Below, piece after piece: positions 1-10,388 of a stretch of 64,000 nt of DNA; position 1 is the first letter of the stretch, and the number at the start of each line of letters is the position of its first letter. The stretch comes from Haliclystus octoradiatus (lineage: Eukaryota > Cnidaria > Staurozoa > Stauromedusae > Haliclystidae). Below the pieces are notes generated by a model. It worked only from the letters and a program-made list of their open reading frames with translations, did not search any database and was not told the DNA's origin. A program made the translations under genes and the position numbers. The stretch lies in NCBI GenBank assembly GCA_916610825.1, contig OU744451.1, positions 20,609,482 through 20,673,481 of the forward strand, in the 5' to 3' direction.

Positions 1-2086
1 TATTAGTTTTGTATATCCCCACTTGGACTGAGCCAAACACATCGTTTCTTAGCTCATCTTTTAGAATTACACTTGGTGAAAAAGGAATATCAGGTCCAAC
101 CATCCACTCTTCTGGCTCTACATGAATTTCGATTGCATATGTAACGATTTCAGATTCACCGTTACCATTGGATATGTATTCAAAAGGTCCGTTAGTCCAA
201 TTTAATGCTTTTGTATAATTTCGTTCCTCGCCTGGTAGGCGACAATATTGCAGAGTTGATGCAGATATTGAATTTCCGCTAGCAGGTGGTGCAGAATTAT
301 TAATAAATCTCACAGAACAGTCCCAAGACTCCGGATAAAAACCGTTATCACCTAGAAACTGGAAGAAGCATGTTTCGCTTTGCAATTCTGTCGTTTCAAA
401 AGCAACACGGTTAGGTCCCGAAATTTTATAGTAAATTGCCCCTCCTTTGCGAATAGCTGTGTTATTGATAAATTCGAGTGATAATCCTTTGGTTAAGATA
501 ACGTATGAGTTACCATATAAAGCAAGAGCACCACCATTAATGCCTGTATTGTCTTTGAAAAGAACTTCGTTTGAGATAATGAGTAAGGCAGAATCCAACA
601 CAATAGCTGTTTTACTATTTCTCCTGATAATTATACGATTGCCAAGTTTCAAAATAACACCACTTGAATAAATTGCTCCTTGTCCAATAACTTTTTGATC
701 TTCAGTTAATGTGATTTCATTTTCAGTAACAGTACAGTTGCTAAGTTGCACAGAAACACCTAACCCGGATGATAAACTAGACGCATTGAAAACATTAGTT
801 GATAGCCCAATACCTGAGCCAACAGTACCACGATTATGCTCAAACCAACAACCCTGAAAATCTATTAAGGGTGCAAACATATCGACCTCAGTTAATGCTA
901 CCCTAGGCACAGCACAAGAAACACCACCTCCCCATATTGCTGAATTCCATATAAATTTACAATCAACATGTTCAACTTTTAATTGTTTGTCGAAATCGGT
1001 TGCGTTTAGAGAAGAATCAATGCGTATACCACCACCAGCAAAAGTTGCAATATTGAACATGAACATACAATTTTCAATTGTTATTTTACTCGAATATGCT
1101 GTATCTCGAAATGCGGCGTACAAACCACCACCCCATAATGCTTTATTTGCTTGAAACATAGAATTCTTTATAACAAAATTATTTCTAGTAGCTTTACCTG
1201 TTGCAAATATAGATAATCCTCCACCTCTACCAAATATAATATGTGTTCTTTGTACAAAGTCAGTTGGTAATTTCTGTGTATGCTCTGCAGTATTGTTGAT
1301 AAAAGAACAACCATCAAATAAATAATTTGAATCATGATTGTGATTTTGTTGTTCTGATGAACAATTAAATGGATCTAAAGCTCCACATGATGTAAATTCA
1401 ATATATATTCCACCACCAGATTTAAATGTACCTTTACGTAGGCTACCTTCTGAATAAGTTGTTCGTTTCAAATTATAATTATTTGGCAAACTATAATGTG
1501 TATGATCTGAATTGTTAGCAAATATAACATTATGAAATTCAACTCGACCGTTAACATCATACATTTTGATACCAAAGCCATAATTTTCAATTATATTAAC
1601 CCAATTAAATGTAACATACTTAACATATGCAAAAAATAATGCAGATCTCATATACGGATGTTTGATGGTTGTACTCAAATGTTCGGCTGCACATTGTGTT
1701 ATTGTTAAATTTGATAAATTAATATTTGATGATCTTATAAATGACAAACCTGATAAAGTATCATTACAATTAATAATTGTTTGACGTGTTGCATGTGGTG
1801 ATAATCCAATACCACTAATAGATATAGCAACAACCTCTTCAAATTGAATATGATGCAATAAAAAGTGAATTCCATTTGTCAAAAATATTTGACTCGATGA
1901 TTTCAAATTTTCCATCGCGAATTCAAGCGTTTTACATGATGTCCTTGATCTTCCTGATCTACAATCCACAATATCTGATCCATTGCTTGAGTCAACGTAT
2001 ATTTGGTACCTAAAATATTGGCAATGAATTCCAATAGAATTGATTAAAACGAGAGACAGAAGTGTCTTAACATTTGTAACCGCCAT
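1..2086 (-). CDS. Secreted beta-helix repeat protein, N-terminal part
   Basis: A continuous reading frame of 695 codons runs from the ATG at 2084-2086 to the left edge without a stop, so the gene is partial and its C-terminus is outside the window. Residues 1-25 look like a signal peptide (hydrophobic LLSLVLINSIGI core). The rest is rich in Asn, Ser, Thr, Gly and hydrophobic residues and repeats the signature of right-handed parallel beta-helix / Chlam_PMP-type proteins: an 'F.NN(T/S)A' turn followed by GGG(I/L) or GGA(I/L), for example KSGGGIYIEF, GRGGGLSIF, LWGGGLYAAF, FAGGGIRID, IWGGGVSCA, INGGALALYG and RKGGAIYYK. Paired cysteines and many N-glycosylation sequons support an extracellular protein. 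No intron is needed across 2.1 kb. Family assignment is from motif pattern; ligand and function are unknown. A C-terminal anchor could lie beyond the edge. Confidence 0.8.
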   Translation of the reverse strand, partial: MAVTNVKTLLSLVLINSIGIHCQYFRYQIYVDSSNGSDIVDCRSGRSRTSCKTLEFAMENLKSSSQIFLTNGIHFLLHHIQFEEVVAISISGIGLSPHATRQTIINCNDTLSGLSFIRSSNINLSNLTITQCAAEHLSTTIKHPYMRSALFFAYVKYVTFNWVNIIENYGFGIKMYDVNGRVEFHNVIFANNSDHTHYSLPNNYNLKRTTYSEGSLRKGTFKSGGGIYIEFTSCGALDPFNCSSEQQNHNHDSNYLFDGCSFINNTAEHTQKLPTDFVQRTHIIFGRGGGLSIFATGKATRNNFVIKNSMFQANKALWGGGLYAAFRDTAYSSKITIENCMFMFNIATFAGGGIRIDSSLNATDFDKQLKVEHVDCKFIWNSAIWGGGVSCAVPRVALTEVDMFAPLIDFQGCWFEHNRGTVGSGIGLSTNVFNASSLSSGLGVSVQLSNCTVTENEITLTEDQKVIGQGAIYSSGVILKLGNRIIIRRNSKTAIVLDSALLIISNEVLFKDNTGINGGALALYGNSYVILTKGLSLEFINNTAIRKGGAIYYKISGPNRVAFETTELQSETCFFQFLGDNGFYPESWDCSVRFINNSAPPASGNSISASTLQYCRLPGEERNYTKALNWTNGPFEYISNGNGESEIVTYAIEIHVEPEEWMVGPDIPFSPSVILKDELRNDVFGSVQVGIYKTN

Positions 2087-2899
2087 ATTTTACAGGAATA
2101 ATCCGGCGTGAATAAGAACTGAGGAGTCAAATGTTAGTTTTAAAAAACAATGGTTTTGAAACAGGAGCTTTGGATGGTTCACCTGATATAACATTATATA
2201 TTTTGTCGTTTTGACGGGCAAATAAAGGGCAGCTCACATCTATAACATCTCATTTTGAATTTATTACCAAGAAATCAGCCAATACCACGGCGTAAGTTGT
2301 GTATCTTAGATGTATATGGAATTATTGATATATCTCCAATCAGAAGAAAATCGAGTTGTAAAGTTAATGTTGCTGAATAACACGCAGTTACCTAATAATT
2401 TCATTCAAAAGCTGTAATACACAATATTGTATCTGATATTTTGCACTCAGTTTGAGAGGTCAAAGTGATTATGTTACTGTCGGTCATGGGATCACAGAAA
2501 GATAATAAGAAAAAAAAATATTACACTACATTGTACAATACTTCCCAGGCGGATAAATATATACAACATAATAATGAAAAATAATAAGGAAAAACATCAA
2601 CAGTAAAATATTTTCAAACGGATGTGTTCTGTCGGAAATCCTTCCATCTTATTTACATGTTTTTCCTTTCAGCTGATATTCTATTTGAACATTTTAGTAG
2701 GCTCGTTTATATTTATCAATGCCACATATAATATATTATCACTCTTTAGCTCTGAACAATATCATGTAGTCATTTGAATTCGTTCAGAGATGATTATAGT
2801 TTTGAGATGGGGTTGAGATAGTTTTTATTCATTAAATCTAGAAATATATATTCATGTGCACCAGTCCAATTTTCAACTGGAACATAGGAAAGCATAATT
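2087..2899. other. Intergenic, no recognised feature
   Basis: AT-rich sequence upstream of the beta-helix gene. It should hold that gene's promoter, but no convincing TATA or initiator stands out. The short open frames here have no recognisable similarity. Confidence 0.4.
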
Positions 2900-4295
2900 G
2901 TATTATATTTGCATAGTTAAAGTGTATACCTCGCCTTTTTAAAACAGATTTGACTAGATCTTTTTTTCTATTCGTACACCTTGTTGTTGAGATTTTACAC
3001 AGTGCGACTCTTTCCCCGTCAAAATTGACTTCAAACAGGGCATTTTGCAGACTCCCTTGTCCCATTTTTTAATGCCAAAGAAGGAACGATTTTATTTGTT
3101 TATAGTCTCAAAACTCATCCTCGACACTATTTCTTATATAAATCTTCTTTGGTGTTGATTTGAACAAATTTTTTTTTAAATTTTTATTCATATTAATAAA
3201 CAACGTTTCGATCGCTCTATGCAATCATTTTCAAGTTAGATTTCAAATTTATGATAGAAATATTTATATCGGCTAATTTAATACAATATACAAAGGATGA
3301 TAATATAATCATACAGAATGAAAGTAGAAATCCAATTGAAAAGAAAGATCTATTTAAATTATATGGCTCAACACGAATGGCTAAAATGTTTAGAATGGCT
3401 ACACACGCCGGCACCTACATCAACGCGTTTATGACCATCGTTTTACGGCTACTGGAAAACATTTAAGAGATGCTCATAACTTTGACACAAAAAACAATGA
3501 CATTTTACAATGTTTGAAAGTATTGTCTCGTTGTAAATAAAAATTTGACTGTTTAATAAAAGAGGTGGTATATTCACCTCAAAAATTAAACCGTCGCTCA
3601 ACACACAAAATGATTCCTTAAAGTCCCTAGTGTTTAAATGGATCTTTCTTGTCAATTTTATTTGTACTTTGATTTTGTATTATTGTATTTTTATCCTTTG
3701 CATATTTTAAATTGTAGGAGCATTTCAGAATTCACGTCTCAAATATCATCAACTAACTGAAATAAGATAACGAAAATAAAAATCCACAATATCCAATTTC
3801 AAAAAATTCCATACAAAGGCTGCCAGTCTTGTTTGACACTTTAATCCCGAGTTCCAGTATTGTTGCGTAGCGACACGATAATCCTGATGATGTGGTAAGT
3901 AGGTATTAAAAAGTGTTAAAAAAAATTTTAAACTTTGAAATATAGCTCTTTTTTGCATATGTTATAAGAAAAGTGGCTAGCAGGATCTGGATGAACAGTT
4001 GAATTTTGAATGAAAAAAAGTAAAACGTCCGACACTTTTTTTACGTGTAGAAAATTGAAACGGCGTAGAATTTTGGTAAAAATCACGGTCAAGCTCTCTT
4101 TTGGAAAATAAAATAGTTTCTTTTTTGGTTTCAAAAAATGGGACACGAGAATCTCCAAAATGGTCAACTACTGAGTTCAATTTTGACGGGGAAAGAGTCG
4201 CGCTGTGTAAAAAGTCAACAACAACATGTACGAATAGAATAAAAAGTTCTACCCAAATCCGTTATAAAAAGGTGACATATACACTTGAATGTTAT
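2900..4295. mobile_element. Inverted-repeat DNA element, about 1.4 kb
   Basis: About 170 bp at 2905-3075 is repeated in inverted orientation at 4125-4295. Both arms contain TTTTGACGGGGAAAGAGTCG, a following GTGTAAAA and an ACGAATAGA block, at roughly 75-80% similarity. The interior (3.1-4.1 kb) has no recognisable transposase. At 3190-3235 a minus-strand GATCGAAACG preceded by TTGAAAATGATTGC resembles the conserved 3'-terminal region of some PLEs, so the interior may include PLE debris. No clear target-site duplication was found. Confidence 0.5.
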
Positions 4296-4545
4296 CAATT
4301 ATCATCGTGAAGCATTGATCCTTTTCATCATAGTGAAAGACGTTTCACTTGGCTCAAGCATGGTTGTCAAATCTTTTGTAGCCATTTTGAATTTTTTTAT
4401 CTTGAATATTTTTGGTATGAAAATGATGCAGAATTCTTTGGTATCATATAAGTCAATCCGGACAGAAAAAACATGAGAAATGTGACACCGGAACTATTGC
4501 CAGGCTCTATTCGTTCAAATAAAATGGCTCTTCTTAAAAAAGTCG

Positions 4546-4845
4546 GGTGTAAAATTGCTTTGCATAAAACTTAATTATTTTTGCTGATAATTGTACCATC
4601 ACATATTTGCTTGGATTCTACCGTGTGCTATTTTTGATTAGAGACGATACAAAAAAGTTATTCAATCAGATCTTTAGATACTTTCTAAAACAGCTGGAGC
4701 GTGACTGCTTTTTGAAACTTCAAAACACCACAACTTTTTTGTTTCTTCACCAATCAAAAAAAGCACACGGTAGAATCCAAGCAAATATGTTAAGGTACAA
4801 TTATAAGCAAAAATAATTGAGGTTTATGCAAAGCAATTTTACACC
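4546..4845. mobile_element. MITE-like hairpin, about 300 bp
   Basis: Two arms of about 110 bp (4546-4660 and 4727-4845) are inverted copies starting with GGTGTAAAATTGCTTTGCAT and sharing TTTGCTTGGATTCTACCGTG, separated by about 66 bp. This is a short non-autonomous foldback element. There is no coding capacity and no convincing target-site duplication. Confidence 0.6.
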
Positions 4846-4879
4846 GTTTTAAGCAGTCTTCAAAACGGCGTACAACGGC

Positions 4880-6831
4880 TTTAATTACTGGAACAACTGT
4901 TCAAGATGTTGACATTTAAAAACATACTCAGATCGAACGATTTATTGGAAGGTAATATAAACCGTAAGTTGTGGGGTACCCTATGTTGTGGTGTTATTTA
5001 GTTGTGTATTTTGCTATCTATCAACAAATATTATGCCCCTTTTTCTTTTCCGTTAATAGTAGGTAGCGGCGCTGTTTTTACTTTCATATTATTTGAAACA
5101 TGCAGAATCTTTATTCTTATTGTCTTGATTTGCTGTCTGGAAGTATTTTATTATTATTTTGTTTGTAGGTTTTTATTTCGTGTAAATACTGGAACAACTC
5201 ATGCAGATGTTGGCATTTCAAAACACACTCGGAACGAACGATTTATTGAAAGGTAATAAGCCATAGGTTGTGGTGTTATCTAGTGGTCTATTTTGCTATT
5301 CTTATTGTCTTGATTTGCTGCCTGAAACTATTTTATTATTACTTTGTTTGTAGGTTTACAATTCGTGGAAATACTGGAACAATTACTCTTGAAGATATTG
5401 GCATTTAAAAACATACTCGGAACAAAAGATTTATTGAAAGGTAGCAAGCCATAGGTTGTTGGTGTTATTTAGTGGTCCATTTTGCTATCTATCTATAAAT
5501 ATTACTACGCCCCTTTTTCTTTTCCGTTCATAGAAGGTAGCGCCGCTTTTTTAGTTTCACATAATCGGAAACATTCAGAACTTTCTAATTGTCTTGATTT
5601 GCTGCCTGAAACTATTTTATTATTACTCTATTTAGGTTTATAATTCGTGGAAATATTGGAACAACTCTTGAAGATGTTGGCATTTAAAAACACACTCGGA
5701 ACGAATGATTTATTGAAAGGTAATAAGCCATAGGACTGTGATTTTATTTAGTGGTCTACTTTGCCATCTAGCTTTAAATATTACTACGCCCCTTTTTCTT
5801 TTCCGTTCATAGAAGGTAGCGCCGCTTTTTTAGTTTCACATAATCGGAAACATTCAGAACTTTCTTATTGTCTTGATTTGCTGCCTGAAACTATTTTATT
5901 ATTACTCTATTTAGGTTTATAATTCGTGGAAATATTGGAACAACTCTTGAAGATGTTGGCATTTAAAAACACACTCGGAACGAATGATTTATTGAAAGGT
6001 AATAAGCCATAGGACTGTGATTTTATTTAGTGGTCTACTTTGCCATCTAGCTTTAAATGTTACTACGCCCCTTTTTCTTTTCCATTCAAAGAAGCTAGTG
6101 CCGCTGTTTTAGTTTCACATAATTGGAAACATTCAGAACTTTCTTATTGTCTTGATTTGCTGCCTGAAACTATTTTATTATTACTCTGTTTAGGTTTATA
6201 ATTCGTGGAAATACTGGAATAACTCTTCAGGATGTTGACACTTTTGAAACATACTCGGATTGAACGATATACTCACAGGTAATATTTACGATTATAATAT
6301 TATTTCAACGTTTTAAGCATTTTTGAAGTAAAGATACAACATCTTTAGGTTAACGTTTCAATACAGATACAGTACTGAGTAGCCTAAACATATACATTGA
6401 TTGAAAGTTTTTCCATTGACTGACTGAGAGTATTTTTATGTCTTCTCTATTCATAGCGCCGCTGTTTTTTTACTTTCATATTACTCAAAATATTTCATGA
6501 TTTTTAGACTATCCTGTTCATCTTATGGGATAACGAAGACGTTGGCCTATAATTGTCTATGGTATCTGCAAATTTCGAGTAGAAAATTGATGTCATATTT
6601 GAAATGTTGATACCAGGATTGCTCGTCGAAGTAAACACATAAATAATATGGGCAAATGATATCGCTACAAACTCTTACGGTTTCCTTAGATATAGATAAT
6701 TTCATTGTCTTGATTTTGCCGACTGTAAACTATTTATTATTACTTCCTTTAGGCTTATATTTCGTGGAAATACGGGAATAACTCTTCAAGATGTTGATAT
6801 TGAAAGACTATATTATTCGATTCAGTCATAG
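4880..6831 (+). repeat. Tandem array of exon-like 84-nt modules
   Basis: At least seven related modules lie head to tail: partial ending at 4951, then 5169-5252, 5354-5440, 5636-5719, 5915-5998, 6194-6278 and 6753-6831. Spacing is about 280 bp between the well-conserved ones. Modules 2 to 7 are preceded by an AT-rich stretch ending in TAG like a 3' splice site; all seven are followed by a 5' splice-site-like G|GTAATA, G|GTAGCA or G|GTGAGA. Lengths are 84, 87, 84 and 84 for modules 2-5. The shared frame reads about (F/L)I.RGNTGTTLQDV(D/G)I. Modules 2 and 7 stay open to or nearly to the end, but modules 1, 3, 4 and 5 carry an in-frame TAA after ATT. The 3'-flanking spacer (CCCCTTTTTCTTTTCC...) is also repeated. 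It could be a decayed exon tandem duplication or a structured repeat; function unknown. Confidence 0.5.
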
Positions 6832-7779
6832 GTGAGAAGCCGTGCGATTGTGGTAGTGTTACATTATTAGTGTTTCTAATGATTAATAATATTACCTCCC
6901 TCTCAGGTTATCGTTTCAATATTTATTAAATAACTAATCATAATTATCATTGCTTCCATCCATTAGAATCATCTGTTATGGTGCATGTGAAGAATTAGAA
7001 GCAAATCAAACTGTTTGACGTCTACAGCCGATATCGACATGATTCAAGCCAGAAAAAGATTTATAAATTCAAGAAACAGCACAGTCTTGGTACAAACCAA
7101 ACAATACTATATCTAATGCCTATTTTTTTATTTGAACATGTACTAAATCATTTTGATAAATATTTTCATATTATAAAATTTCATTTTTATTCAAATTACT
7201 TTGTTGTTTTCATGATCTCAGTGCAGCAGGCGCATGTTCTCACGCTGCGGCCAAGTTATGGCCGGGAGGGCTCGAAAGTAAGACCATTAGGTCTTAATAA
7301 CAAACAGTATACTGTTGAGGCCGGATTAGGGTTGGATCTGTGTCGGTTGCGTCGTAGTTATGTTGGTATCCAACGTTGTTCCACTGTCAGTTACCGTACG
7401 TTGTCCAAATGTGCAGATCTAACGTAAAGCTTTTGTTTCACCGACGTTGGACCAACGTTCATTTCAACCTTAGACCAACGTTGTTCCAACGTTGGTGTGT
7501 CCAGTGGGTCATTTGTAGATGTATATGCATATTTACTAATTATGTGAATGATGTCACTAATTATAAATGTATTGTTTAGGCTTCATGTGGGAGCCACATG
7601 GACTTTTGTTAGATGTATCCATAATGGCAGATATAGTATGAGTGATTTAAAATAATGAGATTCTTTGAGTTTAAACTTACTTGTGGTTTATTTTTACAAT
7701 AATTAGAAATTATTACATGGCCTCAGATGTGTTAATTTTACTATTTAATTGATCATTGCTGAGAGAGATTCTTGGACAA
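6832..7779. other. Intergenic with 'CCAACGTTGG' repeat remnant
   Basis: Mostly unassigned AT-rich sequence. Between about 7369 and 7505 the motif CCAACGTTG/CAACGTTGG recurs in both orientations, as in short inverted-repeat elements. The open frames across it (7116-7427, 7376-7579) look incidental. Confidence 0.35.
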
Positions 7780-7939
7780 GACCTGCCCCTTTGGTAATTG
7801 AAGGCCAAGCTGGAATGTAGCCAAGGAGAAAGATATAAAGTCGGCCTATTACTAAACTGTGGTGGAAGAGATTCCATAGAAGAGCATAGCAACTTTACTT
7901 ATGGTCAAGGTGAGTCCGCCAGTAACTATGCTGTGGTGT

Positions 7940-8229
7940 GTTGCAAGTTCTAAACCCTTTGTCAAGGAGAAAAGAACACTATTTTTGAGCGGTTTTTGTT
8001 TAACCAACCGGGACAGAAAGAAGGTGACAGAATTGATCACTTTGTAAGTGACCTGAAAAGGTTGGCATTAAATTGTGAATGTGGTGAAGTCAAAGATTCA
8101 TTGATCAGAGATCGTGTTGTAAGGGGAGTGAGATCAGATGACCTACGGGGTGAACTGTTGAAAAAGGCTGATCTCACCCTCCCGATTGCTCATGATTACT
8201 GCCGAACATATGAAGCTGCTGAACAATAA
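7940..8229 (+). pseudogene. Gypsy gag remnant
   Basis: The frame carries ERFLFNQPGQKEGDRIDHFV and then SLIRDRVVRGVRSDDLR, the hallmark of Gypsy/Ty3 gag (retrotransposon gag domain). It is about 80 residues of a normally much longer protein. The ATG at 7996 is probably internal, since gag-like residues continue upstream in frame. Confidence 0.7.
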
Positions 8230-8549
8230 AAGCTTACATTTACGCCAAGAACAAATGATTTCAAGTCATTGTCATCTGCGGAGAAGTGAATACTGTTGTG
8301 CACCGATCATCAGGGCCAACAGTACAACAAAAATGTAAATTTTGTAGGTATTTGCATGCTTTCACCAAACCATCAAGATGTCCAGCAAAATGTCCAGCAA
8401 TAATTAGAAAACAGCTTCAAAAGTCGACACTGTTGACACAAGCAGTGAGGATATTGGATCACATGTATATTTTGAGTCTGTAGAAATTGATGCTGTTAAA
8501 AAAGAATCAAATGCTAAAAATAATTTAATTGAACTCCAAATGCTCTTCT

Positions 8550-8725
8550 GCTCGAAGGAATGCTGATACAGGAGCAGATTACACTGTAATTCCACTTGCA
8601 GTCTACAAAGAAGTTACTAAAAAATCACTGAAACAGATGAAGCGTAAGATGCAGTTAAAAGGACGGATGTCAAGCAAAAATGTACAACCACTTGGAACAA
8701 TTAATTATTTTTCACTCCTTTACTA
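8550..8725 (+). pseudogene. Gypsy aspartic protease remnant
   Basis: RNADTGADYTVIPLAVYKE contains the retroviral-type aspartic protease active site D-T-G followed by the usual hydrophobic flap-side residues. The zinc knuckle expected between gag and protease is not intact. It lies between the gag and RT remnants in the expected order. Confidence 0.6.
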
Positions 8726-8988
8726 GGTTGTGACGCATCTATTGATTTAAAGGTGGTTCAATTTATGAACCTTGACATTATCGATGAAATGAAAGAGAGT
8801 AATAATAACAATATTCAACATGATCCTGTACTATAAAACTACTTAGATTGCTTTAGAGAAAAGCCTTGCAAACTGCCAATGCCTATCCAATTTGAAATTG
8901 ACAAGTCTGCTATGCCAGTAATTCACGCCCTAGGAAGATTCCAATCGCTTTGAAGGGATGAGGTTAGAGAGAAAACTTTTCTAATCTT

Positions 8989-9600
8989 GTGAAATTTTTA
9001 AATCTTCAACCTAGCACATTGAAGAACTTTCAGGAAGCAACTGTTCTAGATTCATCTATACAAATAATTATTAATGAACATACACCATGGGTGTCATCTA
9101 TGCTGGTTGCGGAAAAGCGATGTACAAAAGGAGAAATAGCCATGAGATCTCCAACCAAGAAAGACATTCGACTATGTATAGATCTAAGGGATTTGAATCA
9201 AGCACTAAAGCGTCAACACCACCCCTTGGTCACAATAGAGGAAGTTGCTACAAAGCAGACCGAGAGTGAAATTTCTACAGCACTAGATGCGAGCAGTGGC
9301 CTCTGACAATTGCCGGTTGATGAAGAAATCTCAAAATTGTTTACTTTTAATATACCTTGGGGTCGCTATAGATTCACTAGACTACCCTTTGGAATTGCAC
9401 CTGCTCCAGAACTATATCAGAGAGAAATGACGAGATTATACCAAGGATTACCTGTTGAAATTATTGTGGGTCAAAGCAGTTATGGATTGTAGCAGGGAAA
9501 TTGGCCTCAAATTTAATCCCAACAAAGCAAAATTACGTGTGACTGAAGTAAAGTATGCTGGCCAGACTATTACAGCCATGGTTTGAAACCAGATCCGGCA
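8989..9600 (+). pseudogene. Gypsy reverse transcriptase remnant
   Basis: The segment reads TPWVSSMLV, then IRLCIDLRDLNQALKRQHHP, then an in-frame stop near 9304, then the GRYRFTRLPFGIAPAPELYQ region typical of Gypsy RT before the catalytic YVDD. The YVDD segment itself is lost, and FNPNKAKLRVTEVKYAGQTI follows in another frame. Broken and inactive. Confidence 0.75.
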
Positions 9601-9615
9601 ATGGTCAAAGCGATA

Positions 9616-10288
9616 GTGCCTTGTTTTTAACTTGAAAATGGGCTCAGTTAAGAACTCGAAACGTTTTTCTTCATTATTAAATATTAAAATGGACTTTAAT
9701 CATTGTAAAATATTAAAATGAACTTTAATCATTGTAAAATATAAATATTATCTAAAAAATGTTGATTAAAATAAAATAAACTCCTCAAGCGTAAGTCCAA
9801 TTTCAAGGTACTCATAATGTTTGTTGAATTACCTCAAAGTACAGGCAGTACTGCCATACCAATTAATTGGAGGAAAAATGCTCGAGCCCTTTTTATCTAC
9901 AGTAATGAGAATTGATTCAAATCCTGTATATCACTATTATGTGAATTGAAATCTAATATTATATTTAAAATAATATCACTCTAACTGTATGTGCGTTGAA
10001 GGCTATATAATGTAGAATTTTCATTGAATAGATTGCCTAATGATCACCTTGGCGTGAAACATTGAATAGCAAACATGATTGTGTGATTTCCTGCTTATAT
10101 TTTACATATCATTTGAAGCTCTACTGTATATAGCATTCAGCATTGACATATTACACCAAATCATGGCTTGATTATGATCACGTATATATTCCAGCTTATA
10201 GATTTACTTAATTCCACAGAAGGCTTGTTGTAAATTGACAACTTTATCTGACTCAATATTGCACTACATTTTTCCTGAAACAAAAAAA
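9616..10288. other. Intergenic; short tandem duplication
   Basis: Holds a duplicated block of about 38 bp around 9675-9745 (TTAATCATTGTAAAATATTA repeated). Nothing else recognised. Confidence 0.35.
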
Positions 10289-10300
10289 TATGAAATATGT

Positions 10301-10376
10301 CTTTTTTTTTCTTTCTTTTTGCTTCGGTCTCCCGCACATAGTGCGGACACTCTGCCACTGAACTACCAGTGCACGC
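10301..10376 (-). mobile_element. tRNA-like retroposon with A-rich tail and TSD
   Basis: On the minus strand the first 57 nt resemble the 5' two thirds of a tRNA: an A-box TAGTTCAGTGG, a D-arm, and a 5-bp anticodon stem CCGCA/TGCGG around a 7-nt loop CTATGTG (anticodon-position AUG). The sequence then breaks before a T-arm and continues as an A-rich tail (AAAAAGAAAG then A-run). It is flanked by identical 12-bp direct repeats TATGAAATATGT at 10289-10300 and 10377-10388. This is a retroposed tRNA fragment or truncated tRNA-derived SINE, not a functional tRNA gene. Confidence 0.75.
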
Positions 10377-10388
10377 TATGAAATATGT

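Larger units (their letters stand above)
7780..9615 (+). mobile_element. Decayed Gypsy-type LTR retrotransposon
   Basis: Gag, protease and reverse transcriptase remnants occur in the right order on one strand but in shifting frames with stops. No LTRs were recognised on either side, and the copy stops abruptly after the RT region (motif VKYAGQTIT near 9555). RNase H and integrase are missing here. It is an old, truncated, inactive copy. Confidence 0.75.

Noticed and set aside
4880..6831. Array as spliced-leader or U-snRNA genes
   Set aside because: The unit length and donor-like GT fit loosely, but there is no clear Sm site at fixed distance and no snRNA promoter element. The 3' splice-like border also argues for exon-like modules.
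10320..10376. Functional tRNA-His gene on the minus strand
   Set aside because: Anticodon-position AUG is present, but the T-arm and acceptor 3' strand are missing, and an A-rich tail plus duplication show retroposition.
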